Part shown: positions 10,556 through 22,415 of the stretch, piece after piece
Layout: each line of letters begins with the position of its first letter
Position numbering within the stretch: the stretch's first letter is position 1
NCBI GenBank assembly: GCA_002803225.1
Contig: NXFV01001860.1
Coordinates: 1-64,000, forward strand
DNA: 64,000 bases
Direction: 5' to 3'
Origin: Gamarada debralockiae
Lineage: Eukaryota > Ascomycota > Leotiomycetes > Helotiales > Hyphodiscaceae
Program-made: the position numbers and the translations under genes
The notes under the pieces: model-generated
The model's input: the letters and a program-made list of their open reading frames with translations, nothing else
What the model was told of the DNA's origin: nothing
The model's database searches: none

Positions 10556-11596
10556 CTACGCATCTGCCGTAACTTCCAGCACAGTCTCCTGAACCGTAAC
10601 GTTCGATCTCCTCTTCAACAGCATTCTTGGCACAAAATTCATAGAACCCTGCAGCGAACTTATCTCCCTCAATTGAATCGCATGCTGCAGCAACGACTCC
10701 TTACTCGTCTTGAACTCGAAATTCGTCAGAAAACAAAAACTGATCTCTAATCTCGCAAGCTCACTCTCACTCACTCCCCCCACCTTGGAGAACCGCGAAT
10801 GCGGATATGACAGATCCTCGAGCGCTTTCATTGTTACCCTCAAACCTGCGAGGAGTAGGCGATGGCAGTTCCGCCGTGTGACGGGAATCGCACGCTCTTC
10901 GACTGCGAGTTTGTGGATGTAGAAGCTTGTTGCTAGATACACAGCTGTGGACATGGGGCAGAATTTGTGGATTCGCATTAAGTAGTCTTCGAGGGAGATG
11001 GGGGGAGGTTGTTTCGAGTAGAATTTCCGCGTTATGGCACTGTGCTGGACATTCAGCGGCTCCGCATTGTCCCCAATTATTATGTATGGCTGTGTAGGCG
11101 CCAGCTCTGGGCTGCCTATCTTTGGTTTTCGGAAGTTCACTCCATCGATATCGTCGGATCCTCCGCTGGAACTCGACTCGGTGCGAGGACGTAGATTGGC
11201 GAAGTTCGTATACGAGTTGCTCCGTGCAATGTTCTCCTTCTCTGCCTGCATTCCTCGCATATTCGGGGGAGTGTTATGACTGAGAGGAGGTGTTGGAGGC
11301 ACACTGAATAAGAGTTAGCAACCATTGGTAAGATATATGCATGAAGTAACATACTCTCCGGTGATCCGTACCAACGCCTCGATTCCAGCACATAGCAGCT
11401 TGAGTGCTGTTACCGGAGTGAGCGTAAAAACATCGAGGCTGTTTGGAGATGGAGGCGAGGTATCGCAGTCATCGCTGGACGGCGGAGGTATAGCAAGGCC
11501 AGCGTCTGCAGATGGATTCGGAGGAGGCGGAATGATGAACGTATCCGCGGAGTCGTGTACGGACTCCGTGCCAGTCTCAGTGTATGTTGCAGACAT
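10556..11596 (-). CDS. Pho80/Pcl-type cyclin (PHO85 cyclin family)
   Basis: Two exons (11596-11355 and 11303-10556; intron of 51 bases beginning GTATGT) give 329 residues. A Ser/Pro-rich N-terminus leads into a split PHO80-like cyclin box: LDVFTLTPVTALKLLCAGIEALVRITG, a long insert with PTPPLSHNTPP and a Ser-rich stretch, then FYSKQPPPISLEDYLMRIHKFC and CHRLLLAGLRVTMKALEDLSYPHSRFSKVGGVSESELARLEISFCFLTNFE. Such cyclins activate the Pho85 kinase in phosphate, glycogen or cell-cycle control. The insert between the first helix and the rest of the box is usual in filamentous fungi. Which Pcl branch it belongs to cannot be settled here; a PHO80 role is possible but unproven. Confidence 0.85.
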
Positions 11597-14500
11597 TACG
11601 CCAAAGATGGCCTATGTCGAAGGGTAGGTGGTGTATGTATCTCTTGTCGTAGTATTGTTAGACTTGAAGTACTCGAGTCGTCCAGACTCGCCGCGGCCTA
11701 GGCGGCTTGATGATTGATGGCTCTTCTTGCCTCCAGGGGCGCATATTCTCGGAGATTTCGAGAGTATTTGGATCAGAAGACACGCAAAGCCTTTTTGTTG
11801 GAGACACAGGTGAGAGGCAAGGCCTTATACGGAGTGGAGGTGGGTGGAGGTCAAATAAGTTTAATGGCTCTTTCGGTTGGTACCTTTATTTGGAGGCAAT
11901 CAAGAAGTAGATGGGCGATATGCGGCAGGGATGATCGGAGCGTGTATTGGTTGTATTGGGTACTTCAGGCTGTACAGAGCTGCGGTGGTGGATGCGAGTA
12001 TCGCTTGGTAAATAGAGTAATCTCGGCCCAGGAGGAATGTAGCGAAGTGAGGCCGAAGATTCGGCACGTGGTACCAACCAAGTTATGGAGGAAAGGCTGG
12101 CCGAGCACTTTGCTGAGTCGCGCAGCTTGTGAGTGCTTGTCCAAGATGAAGTGGATTTGACTTCTTGTGAAAGCAAGCCAGTCTAGACGCTGGTGTTCTA
12201 GTTGCAGGAATTAGTAAAGAGTAGTTTTCTTGAAGACGGAAGAAATAATTACTAAAAGCAAACCTACTCGGCGTAGCTGAAAAGCCCCTCAAAGAGATCC
12301 TTATCAGTACCGAGGCGATGATGTTCTGGCGATAAAGAACCGTCCCGGTTCCCCTACTTCAAAGTTGACCTGGAAATAAATCCATCCACTTTAAGTACTG
12401 ACACAGTAGTTTTCCAAATACTTTACTCTCAAGGGCCCACATCTGATCTGCCCAATTTTTGCGGCTGCCTTCTCGTTCCCTAGCCTCCGTATTTATGCTA
12501 TCCAACCTTCCATCCACCGGTCCACTGGCTTAATGCTGTGTCACAGGTTATCCTTCAATACTCTTCCCCCACGTACAATTTTATTTCCAAATTCAATTTT
12601 ACCAGCAGCAGCAGGCGTCTGCGAGGCCTTTCCACAAAAGCGCCTGACCCCAGACATTCAGAACGCTCGGACTCGAAGATGAGCTGACCATCCTGACGGG
12701 GCTGGATCCAAGTGGACTGTGTGAGATCGCAAAATTTAGATACAAATCCGGCGTATTTCGGACCTCCACTCCGCAACAGCATGTCGTGTGATCTCCAAAC
12801 TTTGAAAAGAGGCAACGAGGCAATATTTATTGAATCAATCCCGTGAGCTGGGTAAGACAACGTGGTCCTTGTTGGCTGGAAGGATGTCAGCGATGTGGCC
12901 CTGGAGTCTGGACACCCACCATCTCGAAAGAGAATGGGTTGCAGAGACCAACAGCAGATATTGAGTGGAGGCTAGCGACTCGGTATTTGAACTTTGCGGA
13001 CGCTGCAATCCACGTATTGCCTCGCTACAAGTCAGCCATTCCTCCATACCATCAACCGTTACACAAGATTACAGTTTCCTGATCTTGCTTCTGTTTCGGT
13101 AGCTCGCTGGAATCGGTGGTGTTTTTGTCCTTCATTGCCGTTCTGTGTATCGACAAGTCGCACACCCTCTCTCAAATCCAACACGGATTTCAGCTTTCAC
13201 ATCATTGTCATCAGAGCCTTCAACTTGGAGTTACTTTCCCGTCTGCCTATCGGAGAATCTCTCCCCTGGTTTCTGATGTGGTGCACTACTCAGTTGGTTG
13301 GGTTTGGTCTTTTGGTGGAGGTATTCTGCAAGTATCCGCAATTCGCGAGAACTTTGAATGATGCAGGACGGGATGACGGCCACAGATTTGTATTTGTATT
13401 TGCAAATCGCATGTTTCTGAACCAAGTTCCGACTTCGAGATTTATACGTGTTGCACATTTACGCAAATTCAATTTCAACGGAAGTCCATTCAAAATTCCC
13501 TCGGCATACTGTCATGTTACTCAAAGTTATTACTGGGTGTCGCATAGCCTTTTCAACCCGAGAGAGAAGCATCCCTCGTATAGTCAGTCATGCCACTCAA
13601 CACCCTCTCCTCGTACGATCAAATTTAGTTCCATGATGACTTCACATCCACTTCGCCGCCCCGCGATGACCACTGTCTTTCAAAAAGGTTTACATACCCT
13701 TCATTTCAATACAGAAAGATGTCGACTTCCGTCACCGGCTTATGACGCAGCTGTTGTCATCGCTGTCAGGGGTAAAAGGAAGCATGTCGTTCTCGGCGAA
13801 AAACTCGGCATTTCATGTAGTCTGTGTATGAGACACCTGTGATATGTGCAGTTGTGGAAGTTGCTCCGATAGAAGGTACTCTCCCTGCCTCGAACGCGAT
13901 CGGTGTTGCCCCATTATTCGGAGACGAGATTCTGAGAGGGGAACCGATTGATGGTAGACCAGCCACGGCTAGACCTCCGGCGCAGCCTTATCAATCGCTG
14001 GAATCGACTTGGCGATTGATGCATCGCGTACCACTTTCACCTGGTACCTGCATTTCGTCTCAAGTATGTTGTCTCTTTGACCATTAAGCAAATGTTCATC
14101 TGAAGAGCCGTCAATACCTACTCGCAGCCTTCAAAGCAGAGGTTTGCAATGTACTTCGTACGAAATGTTTTAAGCCTCTCCTCCAAAGTCCAACTCAAGG
14201 CACAATTCCTCTCTTCCCTAAAGCACAAGTCTTCATAGGATCTGGAAACCAAGTCATTCCTTCCTAGTTCAGTGATTCCTTCAAGGATGTGAAGAATGGT
14301 TCGTTGCTATCTGAAACACCTGGCTTCAGTCATTTGAACCGGACAGAACGATTGATATATTGTATTCCACTTGTGATATTCTCTATCCCCTACGACCTAC
14401 TAGTGCCGTTGTCGAGACCAATGTCGTTGTCATACCCATTTTGTCTTTGTTCTGGTTCACTGTATCTCGCCAAACCTTGCAATAACCAAGACTTCCTAAT

Positions 14501-16135
14501 ACCACTGCTGCAAACGCATTTGGATATAAGCAGAAGGCCTAAATCACGACAGCATGTGTAAGAGTCGAATGTTTATGTCGTACTAGCGCTTGCATCCTCT
14601 TGAAGCTTCAATTCCTTAGAAGACGGGGAGGTTCACGGACAGACAGCCTTTATAGTGACTATCACCCCTCTGAAAGGCGGTATAATTCACTTGGTAACAT
14701 TGAAGGTGCTGGATATCGTGTCTTGAAAAATACAATCCATTTATTCTGGATTCACTATCTCCTGTGAAACTGTCTCTACATCATGTAACTCCATCAATTC
14801 CCAAAGACAATGACTCGAGAAATATCACACAGCTGTGGAATACAATTCTGTCAATGGATTAAGAGCTTAAGGTATTGACACTAACGAAAGATATTGGGCT
14901 AGTCATATTATCACTCAAGCAGCTAGAAACCCCTTCTCACTATCACTGTCAGGACTAATGTCGTTGTCGCGTACAATCTCGTCGTTCTACTCTATCCTGC
15001 TAAACCCCCCTTACAACTACAAGGCTCTTCTATTATAACCTGACTATTTGAATCAATCATAGCGTCTAAAGCATGACTGCATGTGTAAGAGTCGAATGGT
15101 TAGGTCCTTCTTACGCGTCTTGGATCCTCCAGCGTTTCAACATACTGGTGAACGTCCCTTCGCCGATGGACGACCTTTATACTTTCTATCACCCTTCAAC
15201 GAGACATGAATCACTTTGCCAATAATAGTAGCGAATTTCGCATCTCTATCGATGAGTTACAAGAGAATTGTTCACGTCTGTTGAGCAATCATTGGCTCTG
15301 ACACGGGCGATTATCGTCTGCCGCACATTCTTTTTCAAATACATCAGTGTCAGCTCCAAACAATGTTTCCGAATTCGAAACACCTTCTAAGGCTATGACT
15401 CGGGCATACGCCGAGACCCGCGCCCGAGAGTTATGGACTGCCGCCCGCGTCGAATGCACGATGCCGGTAGACGATGGGAATGTACAAATCGTTGTTTTTG
15501 CATAGCCTTCCTATACAAGAACAATGTTTGTTATTATCGGTCTATATATCGTTGTCGAGCCTAATTTTGTCTTCTTTTGTTTATTGCTGTCATCTCTTTA
15601 CGAAACGATTTTGAGAAGATCAGAGAGAGTTGTGGGAAAGGAGAAGGTCGAACGACCACAATTCTGAGAATCCGATCAAGGGGTACAAATAACAAAAGCT
15701 TCTGCAATTCTGACTTGGCCTTGATCAACTCTCCAACGCCATTCGCGTAAATGCAAGGCACTGTTGGCGCCATCTTGATTGGATTGAGGGAAGTTGGATT
15801 TGGGTGCAGGATTTATGAACGAAGGGGTTTACTATCCTGCTGAACTTTATAGTCTGTTGATGAAATGGGCGTGAATGAAGCATAATACAAATTCCGGAAT
15901 AAATCAGAGGCGTCACGCATAGGTGTGATTGTGAGGGTATTCTGATCAAGTTTAGTCTTCAGGTATACTAATTTCAGGACCTCAAAGTTGCCCCAACACC
16001 GAACTCCTCCTCCTTGTAGTGCCCATAGAAACACATCTATATCCAATCGACGATGCTGCTTCTCATCCCCGATGTGTGAGCATGCTGTACATGCTTGTCG
16101 CTAACTTCAAACCCTCTCCTGCCAATGATCCTGAT
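11597..16135. other. Gene desert of 4.5 kb
   Basis: No convincing gene was found. The open frames at 11714-12160 and 12994-13842 (plus strand) have unusual composition (rich in C, H, F and S), no domain and no conserved block. The right half contains a diverged noncoding tandem duplication at about 14380-15600. Confidence 0.5.
14380..15600. repeat. Diverged noncoding tandem duplication, about 530-base period
   Basis: A 20-base word (GCATGTGTAAGAGTCGAATG) occurs at 14552-14571 and again at 15079-15098. Around both copies, further blocks line up in the same order: AATGTCGTTGTC at 14420 and 14957, the stretch CCTTTATA..CTATCACCC, and AATTCACTT/AATCACTTTG. A third, weaker copy begins near 15550, where CGTTGTCGAG and ATTTTGTCTT recur. 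Stops interrupt all frames in every copy. This looks like an old tandem duplication of noncoding DNA or of an unidentified element. Confidence 0.6.
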
Positions 16136-17022
16136 CTAGTCCTTCCATCTGTTCAAGAATCGTTGCATGTCATCAGTAGGTTGACTCGCCGCAGCAGCCT
16201 AAATATCATTAGCATCTCATCTCCTCCCAATCCATCCACAATAAACGTACTGTATTAGCATGACTCGAAATACTGAAAGTATTCGCCTGTGTCAACGTCG
16301 TCACAATACTCGGAATAGGTAGGAATGTGCTAGCCAACACGACACTGCTCGTCGGCCACAGCGGACTCGTATTCGTTGCCGTAATTGAAGTAGGAGGAAC
16401 GGGTTGCATAGGAGCGTATTTCGTCAAGCCGGTTTGCAGGTTATACGGTGTTCCCCATGCACCTTCACCTGCTGTTCCTGACGCTGCACCGGCTGCTGCG
16501 TTGGTTACATCGTTCACGGTGTCTGGTCCTGTAGTTCCGGAGACGGTGGCCAAAGCGGTGGTTACGGCTGCAGAGAAGACGCCGGTCATTCCTGTGAGCG
16601 TGAAGCGGTTCGAGAAGTTCGTTACAGTGCCGCCTGCTGTTGCGGTGCTGATCATTCCGAGGAAGCTGTCCATCATTAACAACCTCTATCACCCAATTCG
16701 CCTGAAGGGCGACCTACTATGCATTCGTAGTCGATCCTCCTGTATTAACAGGCACTGTAACGGTCAACGTATTTCCACTCGTGAAGGATCCAGTTGCTAA
16801 GGAGTACAGCTGCTGAGGCGCTGTGTTCGAGCCCGAGTAGAGAAATAGTTGGTACCCAGAAAGATCTGAGAGGGACGGCGCACTTCCAGAGTCTTTCCAC
16901 GTCACTGTGAAAGCTGTCCCGCCAGGGAGAGAGACCCCTGCTGCAGGAACTGTGAATTCGACGTCTGCAAGGGCCAGGGGCGCAGTGACTGCCAGGAAAA
17001 AGAGGGCGATTGAGGGGCGCAT
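16136..17022 (-). CDS. Secreted KRE9/KNH1-like (Ser-Thr-rich cell wall) protein
   Basis: Three exons (17022-16718, 16665-16251 and 16198-16136) give about 260 residues. There is a clear signal peptide (MRPSIALFFLAVTAPLALA), followed by the Kre9/Knh1 N-terminal Ig-like domain (VEFTVPAAGVSLPGGTAFTVTW..) and a long region rich in Ser, Thr, Ala and Gly. The last exon restores an ending (SQPTDDMQRFLNRWKD) that I recall from fungal homologues; reading through its intron would stop early at EEMRC. Related yeast proteins are needed for cell wall beta-1,6-glucan assembly. No convincing C-terminal GPI tail is visible, so it is probably secreted or wall-bound. It is divergent from the cystathionine beta-synthase gene. 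Confidence 0.8.
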
Positions 17023-17543
17023 TGCGATTGTGTGTAAAACGAGTGACTGTGTTGTATTCTAGATAGGTGAGCGACGGTAGTGGGAGGTGTTGGGATGGGA
17101 AAGTTGATGGAGATGGAGATTGTGTGAGAGCAAGGAACCAGATTCAAGATGGAGGCGTTCTTAGCGTCTGACCTTAATTTAGAAACTACGATTGGCTTTA
17201 GCCCTTAGTAGTTGAAATCTTGCATCGTCCCTGGAAAGTTCTTATCAAATGGCTGCATTCTTTTTAGCTTTTCTGATACGAGGTCTCAAGAACACTACAT
17301 TTACACACTTATTCGTATGTACCATTCAATATAGAATGTTCCAAAATTGTACAGATTTCAAGGTAAGAGACTTCTTATCACACGTGACTTACTTTATCAA
17401 GCCGTTTGCCGCGGTTATTCGCGGGGTGGGTTCGATTTTCTCTTCAAAATCGCGCCACCAAGGGAGCTTCACTTTCAACACTCTTGATATCTCAAGAGTA
17501 GATTTCTTTTCTTTCCCTTCACCACCAATCTCAACCCATCAAG
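17023..17543. promoter_or_regulatory. Divergent promoter region of wall protein and CBS genes
   Basis: About 520 bases separate the two start codons. Just upstream of the CBS start there is a long pyrimidine-rich tract (about 17505-17540), and an inverted GATTTT/AAAATC pair lies near 17433-17452. No defined regulator site could be named. Confidence 0.45.
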
Positions 17544-19204
17544 ATGTCAACCAAAAGCACTCCTAGGGTATTCCCCCAACTCGCCGGGTCAGCCACCGAG
17601 TTAATTGGGAACACGCCTCTCGTTCGACTCAACAAGATCCCTCAAAGTCTAGGAATCGAGTGCGATGTGTACGCCAAAGTCGAATTGTTCAATGCGGGTG
17701 GAAGTGTGAAGGATCGAATTGCTCTGCGTATGATTGAGGAAGCTGAGAGAACTGGGAGAATAAAGGCTGGAGATACTCTTATTGAGCCTACCAGTGGAAA
17801 CACGTATGTACAAGAAACCTCATGTGAGAATTTGTTCTGATATTCGTCAGAGGTATTGGACTTGCTCTCGTCGGCGCAGTCAAAGGCTACAAGACTATCA
17901 TCACCCTCCCCGAGAAGATGTCCCCAGAAAAAGTAGCAGTCCTCCGAGCACTTGGAGCAACTATCATCCGTACACCAACTCAAGCAGCCTTCGACTCGCC
18001 CGAATCGCACATTGGAGTTGCCAAGCGTCTGCAGAAAGAGATCCCTAACTCGCATATTCTCGATCAATACGCCAATGAGAACAATCCTCTAGCACACGAG
18101 CTCGGCACGGCGGAGGAAATCTGGAAGCAAAGCGAGGGGAAGATCAAGGCTATTGTTGCTGGTGCTGGAACTGGAGGAACAATCACTGGCCTGTCAAAAG
18201 GGCTGAAGAAGCACAATCCGGATATCAAGGTCATTGCTGCGGATCCCTTTGGGTCTATCCTTGCTTTGCCGGAGTCTTTGAACCAGCAACGCGCCAATGA
18301 AGCATATAAGGTTGAGGGAATTGGCTACGACTTTATCCCAGAGGTCCTTGACCAGAAGTCCGTTGATGTATGGTACAAGACGGATGATCGGGAGTCATTC
18401 GCCTTTGCCAGACGACTAATCGCCGAGGAAGGTCTTCTGGTAGGTGGTAGCAGTGGAAGTGCAATCGCAGCAATGGTTAAAGGTGTGAAAGACTTGGGAC
18501 TTGGAAAAGGTGACATGGTGGTTGTCATCTTGCCAGACAGCATCAGAAGTTATCTCAGCAAATTCGCAGACGACGACTGGCTAGCAGCAAATGATCTCCT
18601 GCCCCCAACACCACCAACCACCACACCCTCTTCTCCCATTCTGGCCTCCCCAACAGCAAAGAGAGACCCATATTCCGGCGCCACTCTCCGCGCTCTTAGA
18701 CTTAAGCCTGTTTCAACTGTCCTAGCAAATTCGCCATGCTCAGAAGCCGTCGAAACCATGCGCGAGAAAGGCTTCGACCAACTCCCCGTCCTCGCACCCA
18801 CAGGTGGAAAGCTCGTTGGTCTCGTCACTCTCGGCAACCTCCTTTCCTGGATATCCCGTGGTCGGGCAACAGGAAAGAGTCCCGTTTCCGACGTGATGTT
18901 CGATTTCTCGTCCATCCCAGAAGTGGTCACCGATCCCAAAGATATCAGCTCCCTTCACACTGTCCCACAGACCAACGGACTTAAAACCAACGGAAATAGC
19001 AAGGAGCAGAAGACGCCCAAGCGAAAATTCGTTGAAATCACATTGGATACGCCATTATCTGCTCTCAGCAAGTTCTTTGAGTGGAACAGCGCCGCGATCG
19101 TTACTGAGAAAGGTGGGATTGAGAGTGGAAGATTGCCTAAGCCGATTGCGGTGGTTACAAAGGTTGATTTGCTGTCTTGGATGGTTAAGCAGACAAAGAT
19201 TTAA
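17544..19204 (+). CDS. CYS4: Cystathionine beta-synthase
   Basis: Two exons (17544-17803 and 17851-19204; 47-base intron beginning GTATGT) encode 537 residues, close to the fungal CBS length. It condenses serine and homocysteine to cystathionine, the first step of transsulfuration, in the cytosol. The fold-type II PLP domain shows the lysine in AGGSVKDR (Lys56), the substrate loop TSGNTG (83-88, spliced across the intron) and the phosphate-binding GTGGT (about 193-197). After a Pro/Thr-rich linker come two CBS (Bateman) motifs from about residue 380 to the end, with a low-complexity insert ([13 protein letters not shown]) between them. The start [29 protein letters not shown] has no heme-binding extension, as in yeast. 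Confidence 0.95.
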
Positions 19205-19704
19205 TGAATTTGTGATTTGTTGCGAGGCGTTGGGGCTGGCTGGGTGAAGTAGATGATCATGGGTAGAATGATCACAGATTCAACACAACGGTATAGGAAG
19301 ACGTTAGATGGTACATCCGTACCGGTAGAGTGTGCAAACACTTTATATGCAAGCTTAACTTTGCATGGCCATGAATAGCAATGAACTTTGAAAAGCGTTC
19401 CATGACGTTTGAGAGATTCGTAAAAGGTTCTTTTTGTCCCTGTATTCGTGGGCGAAGGAGTAAATAGTGCATGGAGAGCTGACAACTTAAACACGTAGTC
19501 TCTCAAATATTTGAGCTGCCTGTCTATCACATGAAAGGAGACAGCACGCACAGGCCACTGCATAACATTTCTAGTGGCGGTCGGAGCCGCTGCAGGCTAC
19601 GTCAGTGTATTTGCTTCTGGGGCGTCAGGAGAGCTTCAAGTTTTACAGGCGTTCATCCAACTTCTAAGTCCAAAGCTCCCTTAAAACCACCTCAATACGA
19701 CCAC
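19205..19704. other. Intergenic region
   Basis: Holds the 3' end of CBS and the promoter of the short-chain dehydrogenase. An in-frame extension of the next gene back to 19531 is open but contains no family sequence, so it is treated as 5' leader. Confidence 0.4.
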
Positions 19705-21032
19705 ATGAGCACTCTTGCAAACGCAGAAGAAACCACCAGTATGAGTGGCCTCCGTACCTACCGCAATTTCTCTCTAAAAGATACTCCATCCTTGACTTCG
19801 AAAGTCGCTGTGGTGACAGGAGGCAGCGATGGCATAGGCAAAGACATAGTACTCCAATTACTCCTCCACTCCATTACAAAAGTCTACGTTCTAGCAAGGA
19901 CTAAAGAGAAATTCGAGAAAGCAGAGCGCTTCTGGAAGGAGAAAGGGATCGACGTTGAAGGGAGGGTGGAGTTCATATCATGTGATTTGAACGACATGTT
20001 TTCTGTGAAGAAAATAGGAGATTCATTAATGGGCCAGCTGGACAGACTCGATATACTCATCAACAACGCCGGTACCTACCCTCCCCTTGCCCACTCCCTC
20101 CCCCCAAATCCTCCTGCTCCTGCTAAAAAGCAAACCAGCTCTACCACCAACAAAAACCCACACCCTCTCCCCCCAAGGCATCGAACCTATATGGTCAACC
20201 AACGTCGTAGGTCCCTTCATTTTAACGAATATATTGTTACCGAAGTTGGAGAGTACGGCGAAAGAATTTGGGAATGCTAGGATTGTGAATGCGAGCAGTA
20301 GTTTGCATATGGCGTGTCAGGAGCTGAAATTTGAGAGTCTGTTAGAGGAGAAGAGTGAGAAGTGTCTGGAGGTGGTGGATGCAACGTGGCGATATGGTAG
20401 GAGGTATGTTACTTTCGTTGCCTGAAGGAGCGAGAGGAAGTGCAAGGGGATTTGGAAGAGGGTAAGAGAGGGGTGCTGACGAGTGAGGTATAGTAAATTG
20501 GGGAATATTCTGTTCACGAAAGAGCTCGCGAAAAGACTTGAGAAAAGGGGCTCAGACAACGTTTATTGCAATTCCTTCTTTCCTGGGAAGTAAGTGGCCT
20601 AAGATTCATCTGGCTTACGGCTTGATCTCAACGCTGATACCTTAAAGTGTCCCAACAGAAGCAATGGATACCTGGAAAGATCTCCTCGGCACACTGCCTG
20701 GAAGCGTCTTCAAAAGCATCGTGCAGGTGGTTGGGCAGTCGCCTGCTGACGCTGCCGCTACTGCCATCTACCTCGCTGCTTCGCCAGAGGTAGAGAGTAA
20801 GGGGCAGAAAGGGAAGTATTTCATACCCATAGCGACGGAGGACAAGACTTCCAAGATTGCAGAGGACAAAGACTTGGCGAAGAATCTTTGGTATTGGTGT
20901 GATGGACAGGTGACGAAAGGTATGTGTGGAGATGTTTCAACAGGGTGAGTCATGGCTAACGCGGGGATAGCTCTTGGTCAGAATTGGGATCAAAGCCCAT
21001 CTGAGATCGAGGAGAGGAAGACAGGAGCATAG
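19705..21032 (+). CDS. Short-chain dehydrogenase/reductase (retinol dehydrogenase-like)
   Basis: Five exons (19705-20071, 20139-20403, 20494-20589, 20648-20919 and 20971-21032) give about 353 residues. The Rossmann start TSKVAVVTGGSDGIGKDIVLQL holds the TGxxxGIG cofactor motif. LDILINNA, GIEPIWSTNVVGPFILTN and IVNASSS follow in the usual SDR order, the last carrying the catalytic serine. The active-site tyrosine-lysine region reads RYGRRSKLGNILF when spliced at the best donor, so Tyr and Lys are five apart instead of the usual four. The NNAG loop also becomes NNAA at the first splice. Both may reflect a wrong splice choice. The start at 19705 (MSTLANAEE) is chosen; 19741 (MSGLRTYRNF) is an alternative. 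Substrate unknown. Confidence 0.75.
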
Positions 21033-21152
21033 CATTGGTGAAAAGAGGCTGAGAGACTTACCTCCATGGCGTTTGTAAATGATTTCCCATACGATAGAAT
21101 CCAAAAGTTTAGACGAATGCTTTGGATATCTCGAAAAACACTGCATGATCCC

Positions 21153-22075
21153 CTACAGCTTCTCTGAAATCCACTTCCACCACTTGTCAACAGTCGGACC
21201 CTCCCCTCCAGTAACGTTTCCACCAATAACCTCGACTGTAACATCAAATTCCTCCATCTGATAGAACTTGAAATCACTAGATCCCATCTCTCCGAGCCAG
21301 TCATCGTTCTCATCATCCGCTCCCCCATCCATTCCAATACCCGAATCCAAAAGACCCTTCGACCTCGAAGTCCTAACTTTCGTAATCTCCGATTCTAGAG
21401 TGCTCTTCACCAACGCAGCAGGTAGCGCGGTGAAGAGATCCATCTTGTTCGCCGCAATTAAGACTGATAACTGTTTCAACGCCTTCAAAGCCTTGTTTCC
21501 CGCCATCCGCTTCTGCAGCACCAGTAATATGTCATGGAGATAGTCTGCGGTTTGTCGAAGCCCTTCATCTCCTGCGGAGAGCGTTGCAGCGTCTACGACG
21601 AAGATGAGTCCTTTCAGGTTCTGCGGGTTCGTGAGCTTTTCTAGGGCATAGTGTCGAAGTTTGCCATGGCCGGGAGTATCGATCAAGAGGAACTTCTTGT
21701 GCGTCTGGTTTGTAGGGTCATTGACTGAGCGATATTTATCTGATCCTGCTGTGTTACCGACGGGGAGGGAGCATTCGACTGCTATCGGAGCTTGGGAGGT
21801 ATGAGTCGATGCGTTTGTTCCTCGTTCGAACTGGCAAGCCAGTCAGTCTAAGCTCGGTGTGTGGCATTGGAAGAACTTACCAGGGTAAGAAGAGATGTCT
21901 TTCCTGAGCCACTGGGGCCAATTAATAGAATGGAAGGGAGAGTTGTGAGGCCGGACGCTCGGAATACGACCGAATGGAGGAAGAGGGGGATTGAAATGAC
22001 CAAGAGAATCGCAATCACAAGGCCAAGAGGAGATGGGTTGAAAAGGGCTTGAGCCCAGTCACCCATGCCAGCCAT
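21153..22075 (-). CDS. SRP102: Signal recognition particle receptor subunit beta
   Basis: Two exons (22075-21881 and 21830-21153; 50-base intron) encode 290 residues. One N-terminal membrane helix (about 17-37, LGLVIAILLVISIPLFLHSVV) anchors the protein in the ER. It is followed by a small GTPase domain: P-loop GPSGSGKTS (about 53-61), switch II DTPGHGKLR, and NKMD for guanine binding. The subunit docks the SRP receptor alpha chain during cotranslational targeting. An acidic insert (GMDGGADDENDD) between the NKMD motif and the end is typical of filamentous fungi. The gene converges on the dehydrogenase (121 bases apart) and is divergent from AKR1. Confidence 0.9.
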
Positions 22076-22415
22076 ATTTCCTTCAGCCTCTGGTCGTTTT
22101 CGAAAGCGAAAGAGATCTGTTGTCGTTCTTGCTGGTGCAGAGGCTGAAGATTAAATGCAAGGCTTCGGAGAGTCACTGAAGAAAGATCGCCAAAAGTTGG
22201 ACCCCTGCAACTTTTCATTTGACGAACAGAACTCAGCCTCGTCCGGTACACCCCGTAAGCCAATTTGCCTTTTACTTCATCAACAACTCCATACTCTAAC
22301 ACCTGCAAACTCATTCTGGGACATGTCTTCATCTGCACAACATCAATAAGAGATCTGCAGTTGCACACGACATCAACTCGGGCCATCGACGCCCGCGAAC
22401 CCCCTCCTCTCGAAA
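22076..22415. promoter_or_regulatory. Divergent promoter region SRP102/AKR1
   Basis: The 340 bases between the two start codons must serve both genes; both products act in the secretory membrane system. No specific site was recognised. Confidence 0.45.

Noticed and set aside
11714..12176. Overlapping open frames of 148 and 96 codons on opposite strands
   Set aside because: No family features on either strand; consistent with chance in noncoding DNA.
12994..13842. 282-codon open frame in the gene desert
   Set aside because: Composition is unlike its coding neighbours (rich in Cys, His, Phe and Ser), with no domain, signal or repeat. It could be a very young orphan gene, but nothing in the sequence supports this beyond length.
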